The notes beneath the pieces were generated by a model that worked only from the letters and a program-made list of their open reading frames with translations, was not told where the DNA came from and made no database searches. Position numbers and translations under genes: made by a program. A stretch of 64,000 nucleotides of DNA from Stutzerimonas stutzeri. GTDB lineage: Bacteria > Pseudomonadota > Gammaproteobacteria > Pseudomonadales > Pseudomonadaceae. Of the stretch, positions 1-9,676 are shown one piece after another; position 1 is the first letter of the stretch; every line of letters starts with the position of its first letter. Location of the stretch: contig NZ_POUT01000003.1 of the NCBI RefSeq assembly GCF_002890915.1, positions 62,001-126,000 on the forward strand, in the 5' to 3' direction.

Positions 1-1089
1 GCCGGAGACAACGTCGATACCCTGGTGCCGGCCTATACCAACGGCGTGCAGGCCATGCCGATCAGCTACGCGCATTACCTGCTGGCCTTCGAGGCGGCCT
101 TCGAGCGCGATGCCCAGCGCATCCGCGAACTCTATGCGCGCCTGAACCTGAGCCCGATGGGGACGGCGGTGCTGGCCAACTCCGGCTGGCCGCTCAATCG
201 CGAGCGCCTGGCCACGCTGCTGGGCTTCGATGGTGTACGGGTGAACTCGCTGGACTCCAGCCAGGTGTCGACCTTCGACATCCCGCTGGAGGCGGCGGGT
301 ATTGCCTCGTCGTCGGCGATCCGCGTCGGCGCGCTGATCGGCGATATCCACACCCAGTACCATCAGACGCGTCCCTGGCTGCTGCTCGAGGAGGGCTCGA
401 CCTATACCAGCAGCGCCATGCCGCAGAAGCGCAACCCCGGCCTGCTGATGCGTACCCGCGAAGCGGCCTCCGACGTGGTTGGTCTGGCCGGCGCCACTAC
501 CATCCGGGCGCACAACGTCACCACCGGCATGACCGACTACAAGGCAGCCTTCGACGACCTGGGGCTGTTCAAATCTGCCACCGATATGTTCGAGCGCCTG
601 GACCTGGTGCTCGACGCCCTGGTGATCAATCCCGAGCGGGCGCAGGAAGAGCTGGATGCCGACTGGACGACCTCGATGGAACTGGCTGACACTCTGGAGC
701 GCGAGTACAGGGTACCGTTCCGCATCGGCCACAGCTTCGCCTCGCTGATCGTCGGCCAAGCCCGCGAGCAGGGATTGCTGCCGAAGAATTTCCCCTACGC
801 CGATGCGCAGAAGCTCTATACCAAGGCCGCACAGAAGTACCACTGGAAGGATCAGCGCCTGCCGCTGAGCGAGAATGCCTTCCGCGCCACGCTGTCACCG
901 CGCACCATGGTACAGACCCGCAAGGGCACCGGCGGCCCGCAACCGGCGGAGGTCAAGCGCATGCTGGCCGAGGCGGGCAAACGCCTGAAGGCAGACGAGA
1001 GCTGGATGAGCGAGCGCCGCCAGCATCTGGTCCAGGCAGATGCTGCGCTGGATAAGGCTTTTGCCAGACTCCAGCCAGCTTCCCGCTGA
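1..1089 (+). CDS. Argininosuccinate lyase/fumarase-superfamily lyase, 5' end cut by window
   Basis: The frame is already open at base 1, so the N-terminus lies outside the window and about 362 residues are visible. The superfamily signature reads SSAMPQKRNPG (about bases 409-441), the mobile catalytic loop that contains the active serine in argininosuccinate lyases and fumarases. The helix-rich remainder and C-terminal length fit the ArgH fold. The first visible conserved block reads VPAYTNGVQAMPISYAHYLL, where true ArgH has a GFTHLQ-type motif, so this is probably a paralogue acting on another C-N substrate rather than the arginine-pathway enzyme. The neighbouring symporter and LysR gene suggest catabolic use; that is inference. 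Confidence 0.8.
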   Translation, partial: AGDNVDTLVPAYTNGVQAMPISYAHYLLAFEAAFERDAQRIRELYARLNLSPMGTAVLANSGWPLNRERLATLLGFDGVRVNSLDSSQVSTFDIPLEAAGIASSSAIRVGALIGDIHTQYHQTRPWLLLEEGSTYTSSAMPQKRNPGLLMRTREAASDVVGLAGATTIRAHNVTTGMTDYKAAFDDLGLFKSATDMFERLDLVLDALVINPERAQEELDADWTTSMELADTLEREYRVPFRIGHSFASLIVGQAREQGLLPKNFPYADAQKLYTKAAQKYHWKDQRLPLSENAFRATLSPRTMVQTRKGTGGPQPAEVKRMLAEAGKRLKADESWMSERRQHLVQADAALDKAFARLQPASR

Positions 1090-1121
1090 CTCCGGACGGC
1101 GAACTCGTCGGAGCGTGAAAG

Positions 1122-1799
1122 ATGGCTATCCCGCGCCGATCCCTCCTGCTGCTCTGCTCGGTCGTGCTGGCAGGCGTGGCATTCAGCGACACCGCGGCGC
1201 GACGCTCCGACTCCGTCTGCTCCGCCGACGGAGCGGTGCAACTGCTGCGGCTCGACGAGGCCAACGGTAGCTTCGCCATTGCGGTGGCGGCCAACGCCGA
1301 CCTGTACAACCTGCCGCAGGGGATACGGCGTGTCGTCGTGCGTATCGAGGTCGATTCGAGCGCTAGCGAGACGCTCCTGGATATACGCGATGGCACCTTG
1401 GTGCTCGTGCCACGGTTCAGCGTCGCCGCTGGTCGCAGCGTACCCACGGACCGGCCTGCCTGGCATAGCGAGCAGGCCTGGGCCGAGGGTGAGCCCTCCA
1501 GCGAGGGACGGGTCGGGCTCTCTGCTCTCACGATCCTCGATGCGTTGGTCAACTACCTCAAGCGCAGTAGCCATTTCCCAGGGTTGCAGGAGGTGGTGTT
1601 CGTTGGTCGCGGCACGACGGCCGGGCTGGTCGAACGGCATGGCATGCGTCCGCAAGCAGCCCCTTCTTTCCGCATTCGACACGTGGGCGCTCGGCAGAGG
1701 TTAGCCCAGTACGCTGCGCAGGCGCTGCCTGTCCACTTTACCGTGCCAGTGGGCGATGGCCACACAGGCCACGCAGTTGCCCAGCACGTTGGTCAATGA
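1122..1799 (+). pseudogene. Eroded alpha/beta-hydrolase-like exported protein
   Basis: The frame starts with a ribosome site (GGAG, 8 bases before ATG) and a plausible signal peptide, MAIPRRSLLLLCSVVLAGVA. The middle resembles secreted alpha/beta-hydrolases: a PRF segment, WAEGEPSS, LSALTILDALVNYL, then VVFVGRGTTAG where intact members have a GHSAGG-type nucleophile elbow. The serine is missing. The homologous stretch ends near residue 180, and the frame then runs on for about 100 bases antisense to the 3' end of the symporter gene. I read it as a truncated, catalytically dead remnant. It could still be a translated exported protein of unknown role. The family assignment is by eye and only moderate. 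Confidence 0.45.
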
Positions 1800-2915
1800 G
1801 CGGCATTTCATCAGGCGCTCCACCCCGACCAGTATGCCGATGCTTTCCAGTGGCACGATGTTGAGCACGCTGAGCGTGGCCGTGAGCGTTACGAAGGCGG
1901 AGCCGGCCACGCTGGTCGAACCCAGCGAGGTCAGCAGGCTGACCAGCAGGATGGTGCCCAGTTGCAGGGCATCGAGGTCCGCGTGGCTCAGCTGCGCGAG
2001 GAAGACGATAGCCACCGCCAGGTAGAGGTTCGAGCCATTGAGGTTGAAGCTATAGCCGGCGGTGAGCGTCAGGCGCACGGTCTGGCTGTCGCAGCCGGCC
2101 GCTTCGAGCTTGTCGATCAGGCGTGGCAGAGCGGCGACCGACGATCCGGTGGCGGCCACCAGCAATAGTTCCTCCTTGACATAACCGACCAGCCGCCAGA
2201 GCCGGCAACCGGCCAGGCGCAGGGCGATGGCCGGCACCAGAAGCAGATAGACCAGGCAGGCCGTATAGGCCGCCACGACGAACCTGGCCAGGGGCAGGGC
2301 GGCCTCCAGGCCATACTTGCCGATGATGAAGGCGATGGCGCCGAAGGCGGCCAGCGGTGCGAAGCCGACGACCAGCCGCATGCCACGGAAGACCAGGCCC
2401 ACTGCCTTGTCGAGCTGCTGCACCAGGCGCCGGCCGGCAGAGCCGGAATGGCCCAGCAACAGGCCGCAGACTACGGCGATCAACAGTACCTTGAGAATCA
2501 GGCTCTGCTCCAGCGAGTCGATCAGCAGACCGGGAATCTGCGAGAAGAGCGGACCGTCGGCGGCCGACTCCAGGGCCGACCAGTCGCCGCCCATGTGGTG
2601 CAGGCCGCTGCCGGGGTGCAGGAGTCGCGCGACGAGCAGGCCGACCAGCAGCGACAGCAGCGACATCAATTGCCAGTACCCCACCGCCTTCAACCCCAGC
2701 CTGGCAGTGGCGCGGTAATCGCTCAGGGCGGCCACGCTGGAGCACACCAGGACGAACATCACCAGCGGCGCACACAGGCCTATGGCGGAAATGAACAGAT
2801 CGCTGAGCGGCTTCATTTCCACTGCCAGCCCAGGCCGCCAGACACCCAGCACTGCTCCCAGCCCGAGGGCCAGCAGAAGCAGGACAATGCCCGTCCGAGA
2901 ATGCCTGAGGATCAT
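1701..2915 (-). CDS. Dicarboxylate/amino acid:cation symporter (DAACS family), divergent
   Basis: Inner-membrane secondary transporter of 404 residues, close to the usual DctA/GltP length, with eight or more hydrophobic segments. Family motifs are recognisable but altered: ATGSSVAALPRL (family TSSSEAALP), GYSFNLNGSNLY (family GYSFNLDGTNIY) and RLMKCRSLTNVLGN (family RFMSECRALTN). These are substrate and cation site regions, so specificity may differ from C4-dicarboxylates. The ATG at 2915 has an AGG at good spacing; an ATG at 2954 is an alternative start. It is divergent from the LysR gene at 3041, which probably controls it. Its 3' end overlaps the hydrolase remnant on the other strand. Confidence 0.82.
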   Translation of the reverse strand: MILRHSRTGIVLLLLALGLGAVLGVWRPGLAVEMKPLSDLFISAIGLCAPLVMFVLVCSSVAALSDYRATARLGLKAVGYWQLMSLLSLLVGLLVARLLHPGSGLHHMGGDWSALESAADGPLFSQIPGLLIDSLEQSLILKVLLIAVVCGLLLGHSGSAGRRLVQQLDKAVGLVFRGMRLVVGFAPLAAFGAIAFIIGKYGLEAALPLARFVVAAYTACLVYLLLVPAIALRLAGCRLWRLVGYVKEELLLVAATGSSVAALPRLIDKLEAAGCDSQTVRLTLTAGYSFNLNGSNLYLAVAIVFLAQLSHADLDALQLGTILLVSLLTSLGSTSVAGSAFVTLTATLSVLNIVPLESIGILVGVERLMKCRSLTNVLGNCVACVAIAHWHGKVDRQRLRSVLG

Positions 2916-3040
2916 CGCGACCTGTTTTATTCTTGTTCGTCGTCGTGGCGTCATGGCCACATAGTGGCGGTTATCCTAACCCATCGATGGACGGATTCGG
3001 TATCGTGTGGCGGCCCAGTCCAACGTCGGTAAGAGCCTGC

Positions 3041-3961
3041 ATGGAACTTCGTCACCTTCGCTACTTCGTCATGGTCGCCGAAGAAAAACACTTCACTCGC
3101 GCCGCTGCTCGTCTGAACATGCAGCAGCCGCCGTTGAGCCAGCAGATTCGCGCACTCGAACAGGAACTCGGCTTCGATCTGTTCATCCGCCATGCCAAGG
3201 GCGTCGACCTCACCGTCGGTGGAGAAGTGTTTCTGCGCGAGGCACGCGACATTCTCCAGCGGGTATCGCAGGGTGCCCTCAAGGCGGCGCGTACGGCGAA
3301 GGGCATCGAGGGGCACCTCAGTGTCGGTTTCACCAGTTCGGCGGCGTCACACCCACTGATTCCCCGCATCATTCGTCGCTACCGGGACCTGTATCCCGGT
3401 GTGGACATCGGCCTGAACGAGGGTAATGCACAGGAGCTGACCGGCGGCGTGAGCGCGGGCGATGTGGATGTCGGCATCCTGCGTGCGCCAGTGGGCAATC
3501 CCCAGGGCGTCGCCTACCACCGTCTGCTCAACGAGGAGCTGATGCTCACGCTGCCTGTCGGGCATCGCCTGTTGGCGGGCAATGGCGCCGTCTCGCTGAA
3601 GGATCTCGCCGACGAACCCCTGATCCTGGTGCGCCGCCCTGGAGCACCAGGCATGTACGCCAATCTGCTGCAGGCTTGTCGTAATGCCGGTTTCGAGCCG
3701 CATGTCGCCTTCGAGGTGGAGCGCATGCTGACCAATGTCAGCCTCGTGGCTGCTGGCGCGGGGGTGTCCGTGGTGCCGGCATCCATGCGCGGTTTTCATG
3801 AACACAGCGTGGCCTATCGTTCCATTCGCGATGCCAAGCCACGCCTGGTGGCGCCGATCACGCTGGTCTGCCGGGAGCTTAACCAGTCACCGCAAGTGGC
3901 CAATTTCATCGCCTTGGCGCGCGAGCAGGGCAGTGAGTACCGCAAGAATAAACCTGCTTAG
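3041..3961 (+). CDS. LysR-family transcriptional regulator
   Basis: 306 residues, typical for LTTRs. The N-terminal winged HTH is clear (MELRHLRYFVMVAEE, then FTRAAARLNMQQPPLSQQIR and LEQELGFDLFIR), followed by a linker helix and a periplasmic-binding-protein-like effector domain. The ATG at 3041 is chosen because LTTRs begin at MELRHLRYF; the upstream in-frame extension is not family-like. It is divergently arranged with the symporter, with about 125 bp between starts, the classic layout in which the regulator binds the shared region and controls both. The ligand is unknown; a lyase substrate or transported acid is a reasonable guess. Confidence 0.9.
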   Translation: MELRHLRYFVMVAEEKHFTRAAARLNMQQPPLSQQIRALEQELGFDLFIRHAKGVDLTVGGEVFLREARDILQRVSQGALKAARTAKGIEGHLSVGFTSSAASHPLIPRIIRRYRDLYPGVDIGLNEGNAQELTGGVSAGDVDVGILRAPVGNPQGVAYHRLLNEELMLTLPVGHRLLAGNGAVSLKDLADEPLILVRRPGAPGMYANLLQACRNAGFEPHVAFEVERMLTNVSLVAAGAGVSVVPASMRGFHEHSVAYRSIRDAKPRLVAPITLVCRELNQSPQVANFIALAREQGSEYRKNKPA

Positions 3962-4031
3962 CGTGTTGGCCATGCCTTGCACTCGCCAGGTAGCCTGGTC
4001 GTTTACCCAGTTCAGGGCCGCTGTAGTTCGC

Positions 4032-4255
4032 TTACGGCTGCCGGGGCGCCAGCCGGGTGGAAAGGAACTCGATCAGCACCCGTACGCGGTGGGGCATGTA
4101 GCGGTTGCTGGGCAGCACCGCGTAGATGCCCAGCGCCGGTGGCTCGAACGCTTCCAGAAAGGTTTCCAGCTGGCCTGACGCAGATAATCGGCCGCGATGA
4201 AGTCCGGCGAGCTCGGCCGGATGCCGGGGGCGACCATGCTGCGCCAGGTATTGCG
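4032..4255 (-). pseudogene. C-terminal remnant of a second LysR-family regulator
   Basis: Reading the minus strand from 4255 gives SPDFIAADYLRQ in one frame, then, after a one-base shift near 4178, SGQLETFLEAFEPPALGIYA, LPSNRYMPHRVRVLIEFLS and a stop at 4032. These blocks are the typical end of LTTR effector domains. Everything N-terminal, including the HTH, is gone. It abuts an azoR remnant on the opposite strand, matching the common LysR/azoR divergent pair after an internal deletion. Confidence 0.7.
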
Positions 4256-4262
4256 CTGCGGC

Positions 4263-4571
4263 AACGACAATGGCGTGCCAATGTACAACTTCGGCGTACC
4301 AGTGCAACTGAAGACCTAGCTCGATGCCTTCGCCCGCGCCGGAGTGACCTTCCGCTACACCGAGAACGGCCCGGAAGGTCTGCTCAAGAGCGATGTGGCG
4401 CTGGCTCGTGGCGGCATGTACCGCGATACTCCGACCGACTCCCAGGTGCCTTGCCTGAAGACCATTCTCGGCATCCTCGGCATGACCGATGTCGAGTTTG
4501 TCTACGCCGAAGGGCTGGCGATGGGAGCCGTCGACGAAGCCTTCGCTGCCGCCGCCGCATTGCCAAAATGA
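4263..4571 (+). pseudogene. azoR: C-terminal remnant of FMN-dependent NADH-azoreductase
   Basis: The frame reads VPMYNFGVPVQLKT, a TAG stop at 4317-4319 where the family has Trp, then [20 protein letters not shown], a short deletion, and [16 protein letters not shown] followed by [20 protein letters not shown]. These are characteristic AzoR C-terminal blocks. The N-terminal flavodoxin-like half is absent. An in-frame stop, an internal deletion and the missing N-terminus make a functional enzyme very unlikely. Confidence 0.78.
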
Positions 4572-4637
4572 TCGCCTGATGACGGGCGCCGGAGGTGCCA
4601 CCCTCCGGCAATCCGCCTGCGTCCGGTGCGTCGCTGC

Positions 4638-4682
4638 GACAGAAAAAGAAAACCCCTTGAAGCGCCGGGCTGCAAGGGGTTT
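4638..4682 (-). terminator. Rho-independent terminator of the hsd operon
   Basis: Stem AAACCCCTTG (4650-4659) pairs with CAAGGGGTTT (4673-4682). On the minus strand the hairpin is followed by TTTTCTTTTTCT, so it ends transcription of the leftward restriction-modification operon about 30 bases beyond its last gene. Confidence 0.8.
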
Positions 4683-4710
4683 CGTAGCTTCGGGGGTGTG
4701 TCAGGGCATG

Positions 4711-5445
4711 TTAGCTGGGCCGGTAGATGTCATTCAGACCGCTTTGTCCCAGGGGGAGCGCGTTCAACTCAGCACGCGCTTCTCGCCAAGCAGGGTAGTG
4801 CTGATCCAGCAAGGCGACAAAGCGCTCGCTGTGCGTCGGTTCTATCAAGTGGATCATCTCGTGCACGATCACATATTCGAGCAGATCACGAGGTTTCTTG
4901 ATCAGCTCTGTATTGAGTCGAATATGAGCACGAAGATGGTTGCAACTGCCCCACTTGGTTTTCATGCGCTGTAGAAAGTAGCCTGCCACCTGTACGCCGA
5001 TACGTTTTTGCCAGTGCTCGATAAACGGCGGGATTGCTGCATGCAACAGGGATCTTTGCCAAGCCTGGTATGTGGCCTCACGCCTGCTCGTATCGGTTCC
5101 TGGGCGGACGCTCAGAGTAATGCGCCGATGATCCATCTTCACGTTAGGAGGCGCATCCCGCTCCACCACCGTGAGTAGATAGCGGCGTCCCCAGATGTAA
5201 TGGCTTTCCCGGGTGACGAACTGACGAGGCGTCTCACGCGCCTGGGTTTGCAATTGAGCTTGTTGCTGGCGAATCCAGCGTAATTTTGAAACGGCGTAGG
5301 CGCGTGCGACTTCCAACCGTGTGCCGGTAGGCGCCACCAGCGTCACCTTGCCCTCGGGGGGATGCACGGAAAGGTGGACATTCTTCACCGTCTTGAACGT
5401 GACAGTGATGTCCAGCTCCCCCAGGCGTATATGTGTCTGTGCCAT
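4711..5445 (-). CDS. YgjP/DUF45-type zinc metallopeptidase linked to type I R-M
   Basis: 244 residues. The zinc-binding motif HEMIHLIEPTHSERF (HExxH plus a downstream His) lies near residues 195-209, and RMKTKWGSCN just before it is the usual YgjP-family block. There is no signal peptide or membrane segment, so it is cytoplasmic. Its ATG overlaps the hsdR stop (TGATG), implying translational coupling. Such M48/SprT-like peptidases are recurrent neighbours of hsdR, but their role there is not established; turnover of restriction subunits or of DNA-bound complexes is a hypothesis. It is the last gene before the terminator. Confidence 0.85.
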   Translation of the reverse strand: MAQTHIRLGELDITVTFKTVKNVHLSVHPPEGKVTLVAPTGTRLEVARAYAVSKLRWIRQQQAQLQTQARETPRQFVTRESHYIWGRRYLLTVVERDAPPNVKMDHRRITLSVRPGTDTSRREATYQAWQRSLLHAAIPPFIEHWQKRIGVQVAGYFLQRMKTKWGSCNHLRAHIRLNTELIKKPRDLLEYVIVHEMIHLIEPTHSERFVALLDQHYPAWREARAELNALPLGQSGLNDIYRPS

Positions 5446-8400
5446 CAGTCGCCCGGCTGATTTTTCAGCAGTTCGAAGAGCTTGAGCGTGGCCTCACGGT
5501 TGCGGCCGGTCAGGGGATACAGGACGTTCTGCACGATGCGCTCCTTGGCTTCGTCGCCGCGCCAGCCTGCAGGAGCCTCATCGCGCATCAGGCGGTCGAT
5601 CCGCAGGGCCAGTAGAGCTAACGGGTCTCCGTAATTTGCGCTTCCTTCCTGGGTTACGCCTTCTTCAGGTTGGGTATCGGCAATGATGTCCGGCAGGTTG
5701 CGATATAGCACCAACGCACGGGTATTCCCGCGCAGGATGGCGGGTTCGTCGCTGTCATGCTGTTTCTCGTGCCACTTCTTCACCAGCGCTTCTGCATTGC
5801 GCAGGAATGCTTCATAGGCCTCTGTGCTTTCGCGGCTTTGCTGAATCAGGTCATCGAGCAGTTTGGACATCTGCTCATAGAAGCGTGGATCGGTCAGGCG
5901 GTCGCGAATGATGGTCTTGCGGACGTTGTTGATGATGGTTTCGGCGATGGCATTCTTCGATAGCTTGCCCTTCTCATTGAGCTTCTTGGCGATGGCGTCG
6001 TGGATACCGGTCTCGATGATCAGCTCGGTCAATGACAGTTCGGCCAACTCACCCAGGGCCTTTGCCGGCTCCGCCTGAATGTAGGTGTTGATGAGGTGGC
6101 GCATGTCGGCTTCGTAGGGCTTGATGTCCAGCTCTTCGCCGCTGTAGTGCTTGATGGCCGAACGCGCCTCGGCATAGAACTCGGTTTCCCGCCGCAAGGT
6201 ATCGATTTCATTACCTGAATAACCGGCCTCTTCCAGGTTCTGAGCGATGGCGGCAAAGGCACGCAGGTAGGTCGCCACCGCCTTGTAGAAGGCGATACGT
6301 AGGGCCTCGCTTTCCAACAGCGCCTCCGGATCACCGGCATGGCCGCAGAAATAGTGAATGAACTGCTCCAGTTCGCGGGGCTGCTCCACCGGCTCACACA
6401 GGTAATGCAGCGCTTCACGCGCGTCGTCCAGCTGTTTACGGCCTTCGTCGAGCCAGTTCTTCAAGTGGATGTTGTTATCCCCGCCGTTACCCGCGTCGAT
6501 GTCCAGTTCGTCGGAGCTGTACACCGCGATGGCCTGCTGCACGTCACCGAACAGCTCCTTGTAGTCGACGATATGGCCATAGTCCTTGTCGTCACCATCG
6601 AGCCGGTTGGTGCGGCAGATGGCCTGGAACAGGTTGTGGTCGTGCAGTTCGTTGTCGAGATAGATATAGGTGCAACTGGGCGCATCGAAACCAGTGAGCA
6701 GTTTGCTGACCACGATCAGCAGCTTCATGCTGGCCGGCTCCTCGATGAAGCGGCGCTTGGTTTCGTCTTCGTACTGTTTGGTGCTCTGGCCTTCGCGCAG
6801 GACGTGCTTCTTGTAGGTGTCGTACTTGTAACGCTCGTCGCTGCCGGACGACGCCTTCGAGATGGCCGCCGGGTTGGGTTCGAACGAGGTGATGATGCCT
6901 ACATGGGCGCCAAAGTGGGTGTTCTGGAACAGGCGGAAGTAATGGCAGGCATCGTAGATCGAGGCCGCCACCAGAATCGCCGTGCCGCGATCGTTGTCCA
7001 GGCGGGGCTTGAGGCTGAAGTCCTCGATGATGTTGGCAACGATGCGCTCCTTGCGCTCCTTGGCACTCATCAACTCTTCCATCGTTGCCCAGCGCTTGCG
7101 CAGGATGGATTTCTGGAAATTGTTCAGCCCGCGGGTCTTCTTCTCGAACCAGGCATCGATGGCTTCGCGTGAGGTCAGTCGCTGCGGCACATCGCGTGCT
7201 TCGTATTTCAGGTCCAGCACCACCTTGTCGGCCACCGCTTCATGGAACTTGTAGGTGTGGATATAGGTGCCGAACACATCGCGGGTGGTTTGCCTGTCCT
7301 TGCGCAGCAGCGGCGTGCCGGTGAAGCCGAGGAAAAGGGCATCGGCCAGCCAGCGCTTCATCTGCTTGTTCATGTTGCCGCCCTGAGTGCGATGGCACTC
7401 GTCCACGAACACATAGAAACGTCCGTGAATCGACGGTGGCTCGCCCTTGAGATCGGCCGCATCGAACTTGTGGATAAGTGCACACAACAGGCGCGGTGTG
7501 GTGGCTCCAAGCTTCTGTACGAAGTCCGCCCGCGAGGTGATGCGCGGCGAGGCCGATTCCGCACCTATCACCCCGGCGTTACGCATCACGCCTTCGATCT
7601 GCTTGTCCAGCTCGTCACGGTCGGTCACCACCAACACCCGTGCTTGCGGGTCATGTTCCAGCAGCCATTTGGCCAGCAGCACCATCAGGATGCTCTTGCC
7701 GCTGCCCTGGGTGTGCCAGATCACCCCGCCTTCTCGCTTGGCCAGGCGCTCCTGAGCGGCCTTGATGCCCTGGTACTGGTGCTGCCTTGGCACCTTCTTG
7801 AAGCCCGCGTCGAAGATGACGAAGTGGCGGAGCAGATCCAGCAACCGCTCCTTGCCGCACATCTGTGCCAGCGGGCGATCCAGTAAGGCGCCTGCGATTA
7901 CCGCGGTTTGCGGCTGTTCATCTTTCCACTGCACGAAAAACTGCTCCGGCGTGCCGGTGGTGCCATAGCGCAGACCCTGCGCATCGCTACCCGCCAGCAG
8001 CAACTGCACGGTGCTGAAGAAACCCTGGTTGAACACTTCCTCCTGGTTGCTGAGCAGTTGGCGAATACCGTCGCCGACATCCACCGAGCTGCGCTTGAGC
8101 TCGAGCACCGCCACCGCCAGGCCGTTGATATAGAGCACGATATCCGGCCGGCGCGTGTTCACCCCCTTGAGCGTCACCTCCTCGGCCAGGGCGAAGTGAT
8201 TGCGTTCGGGTTGCGCCCAGTCGATCAACTGCACCGTGTCGTGGGACTGGCCTGCGGCGATCTGCACTGGCACGCCATAACGCAGCAACTGGTAGGTGCG
8301 CAGGTTGGCCTGATAGGGCGTGATGCCGGTGACGTCCACCGCGACTTCCAGCTTCTGCAAGGCGGCGTTGATATGGGCGGGCGAGTAACCGCGTGCGCTC

Positions 8401-8564
8401 AGATTGGCGCGCAGCAGGTCGCTTTCGATGGCGCGGTTGTTGTCGCGCTTGCTCCAGTTGCCCAGGTGTTCGTAGCCCAGGCCGCCAGCGTTCTCCGAGC
8501 TGGTGAACAGATTCGCCACGCGGTTCTGTGAGTTGCGCTCGGAGCGCGGCAGGGATTGGCTCAT
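5445..8564 (-). CDS. hsdR: Type I restriction enzyme, R subunit (nuclease/translocase)
   Basis: 1039 residues, a normal HsdR length. The N-terminal PD-(D/E)xK nuclease is D141 with E155-L-K157 in [10 protein letters not shown] and VAVLELK. A superfamily 2 helicase core follows: Walker A TQGSGKS (about 285-291), DECH (about 388-391), FTGTPLL, and the later [13 protein letters not shown] and ICRTNRL motifs. The C-terminal region is helical and probably contacts the methylase complex. The ATG at 8564 gives the family start MSQSLPRSE; an upstream in-frame extension would run into the previous gene and has no similarity. Restriction activity appears intact from the motifs. Confidence 0.93.
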   Translation of the reverse strand: MSQSLPRSERNSQNRVANLFTSSENAGGLGYEHLGNWSKRDNNRAIESDLLRANLSARGYSPAHINAALQKLEVAVDVTGITPYQANLRTYQLLRYGVPVQIAAGQSHDTVQLIDWAQPERNHFALAEEVTLKGVNTRRPDIVLYINGLAVAVLELKRSSVDVGDGIRQLLSNQEEVFNQGFFSTVQLLLAGSDAQGLRYGTTGTPEQFFVQWKDEQPQTAVIAGALLDRPLAQMCGKERLLDLLRHFVIFDAGFKKVPRQHQYQGIKAAQERLAKREGGVIWHTQGSGKSILMVLLAKWLLEHDPQARVLVVTDRDELDKQIEGVMRNAGVIGAESASPRITSRADFVQKLGATTPRLLCALIHKFDAADLKGEPPSIHGRFYVFVDECHRTQGGNMNKQMKRWLADALFLGFTGTPLLRKDRQTTRDVFGTYIHTYKFHEAVADKVVLDLKYEARDVPQRLTSREAIDAWFEKKTRGLNNFQKSILRKRWATMEELMSAKERKERIVANIIEDFSLKPRLDNDRGTAILVAASIYDACHYFRLFQNTHFGAHVGIITSFEPNPAAISKASSGSDERYKYDTYKKHVLREGQSTKQYEDETKRRFIEEPASMKLLIVVSKLLTGFDAPSCTYIYLDNELHDHNLFQAICRTNRLDGDDKDYGHIVDYKELFGDVQQAIAVYSSDELDIDAGNGGDNNIHLKNWLDEGRKQLDDAREALHYLCEPVEQPRELEQFIHYFCGHAGDPEALLESEALRIAFYKAVATYLRAFAAIAQNLEEAGYSGNEIDTLRRETEFYAEARSAIKHYSGEELDIKPYEADMRHLINTYIQAEPAKALGELAELSLTELIIETGIHDAIAKKLNEKGKLSKNAIAETIINNVRKTIIRDRLTDPRFYEQMSKLLDDLIQQSRESTEAYEAFLRNAEALVKKWHEKQHDSDEPAILRGNTRALVLYRNLPDIIADTQPEEGVTQEGSANYGDPLALLALRIDRLMRDEAPAGWRGDEAKERIVQNVLYPLTGRNREATLKLFELLKNQPGD

Positions 8565-8568
8565 CGCA

Positions 8569-9624
8569 TCATTCCTTGGTGCTTTCATTCGGGGTGTTGG
8601 CCAGTTCCCGCTCGATCTGCTCGATGCTCGGCAGGCTGGTTTGCAGCTCTTGCGGCAGGGATTCCACCAGCTTGTATTCGGCAATGCCCATCGGCTGCGA
8701 CTTGTCGCCCAGGGCGTACTCGGCCACTACCTTGTTCTTGCTCTTGCACAGCAGCAGGCCGATGCTCGGGTTGTCCTGCGCGTGTTTCACCTGCCGATCC
8801 ACCGCCGTCAGGTAAAAGCCCAGTTGACCCAGATGCTCGGGCTTGAACTTGCCCGCCTTCAGTTCGATCACCACATAGCAACGCAGCTTGAGGTGATAGA
8901 ACAGCAGGTCGATAAAGAACTCCTCGCCGCCCACGTCCAGCAGCACCTGCCGCCCGACGAAGGCGAAGCCCGCGCCCAGCTCCAGCAGAAAATCGGTGAC
9001 GTGCTGCACCAGGGCTTTCTCGATTTCGCGCTCCTGGGCCTGCTCGCTCAGGCCGAGAAAATCGAAGCGGTAGGGATCTTTCAGTGACTCGATGGCTAGA
9101 TCGGACTGTGGCGCGGGCAAACGCTGGCCGAAGTTGGTAACGGCCTTGCCCGTGCGCTCCAGCAGACGGGTTTCGATATGGATGTTCAGCATGTTGCGTG
9201 ACCAGCCATGTTCGAAAGCGGCCTGTGCATAAGCGAGGCGCTCCGCGGGCTCCTTCAGGCGTTCCAGCAGCACCAGGTTGTGGCCCCAGGGCAATTGTGC
9301 AGCAGCCTGTTGCACAATTTCGGCGTCCGGCCAGGCCTCGGCGAAGGCCCGCATGTACTTGAGATTACGCGGTGAGAAGCCCTTCATATCGGGAAAGGCG
9401 GTGCGCAGGTCATGGGCCAGCCGCTCGATCACCTTTGCGCCCCATCCTTGTTCGGCCTGCCGCGCCAGTATGTCGCGACCGATCTGCCAGTACAGCCCCA
9501 CCAGTTCCCGATTGACCGCCAGCGCCGCCCGTTGCTGCGCGCCGTGGATGCGCCCTTTGAGCTCGGCCAGCCAGTCGGCATAGCCCTGCGGAGCGGGAGT
9601 CAGGGAGCTGGGGTTGTCGGTCAT
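8569..9624 (-). CDS. DUF1016/YhcG-family PDDEXK nuclease-domain protein inside the hsd operon
   Basis: 351 residues from the ATG at 9624 (a GGA-type ribosome site precedes it; an upstream in-frame start at 9660 lacks one). The N-terminal half has the DUF1016 blocks [13 protein letters not shown] and [15 protein letters not shown]. The C-terminal half holds a PDDEXK core: FFIDLLFYH followed by [10 protein letters not shown]. It lies between hsdS and hsdR, ending 4 bases before the hsdR start, so it is co-transcribed. YhcG proteins often accompany type I R-M systems, but their function is not settled. It could be an extra effector nuclease or an accessory specificity factor. Confidence 0.85.
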   Translation of the reverse strand: MTDNPSSLTPAPQGYADWLAELKGRIHGAQQRAALAVNRELVGLYWQIGRDILARQAEQGWGAKVIERLAHDLRTAFPDMKGFSPRNLKYMRAFAEAWPDAEIVQQAAAQLPWGHNLVLLERLKEPAERLAYAQAAFEHGWSRNMLNIHIETRLLERTGKAVTNFGQRLPAPQSDLAIESLKDPYRFDFLGLSEQAQEREIEKALVQHVTDFLLELGAGFAFVGRQVLLDVGGEEFFIDLLFYHLKLRCYVVIELKAGKFKPEHLGQLGFYLTAVDRQVKHAQDNPSIGLLLCKSKNKVVAEYALGDKSQPMGIAEYKLVESLPQELQTSLPSIEQIERELANTPNESTKE

Positions 9625-9676
9625 TGGCGTTCCATCTTCTGCGTTATCCGTGGGCAGCATAGGGCGCGCGACCTAT

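Noticed and set aside
3977..4579. An intact plus-strand gene of about 200 codons between lysR and the hsd terminator
   Set aside because: Its sequence overlaps the two remnants in other frames and shows no family features.
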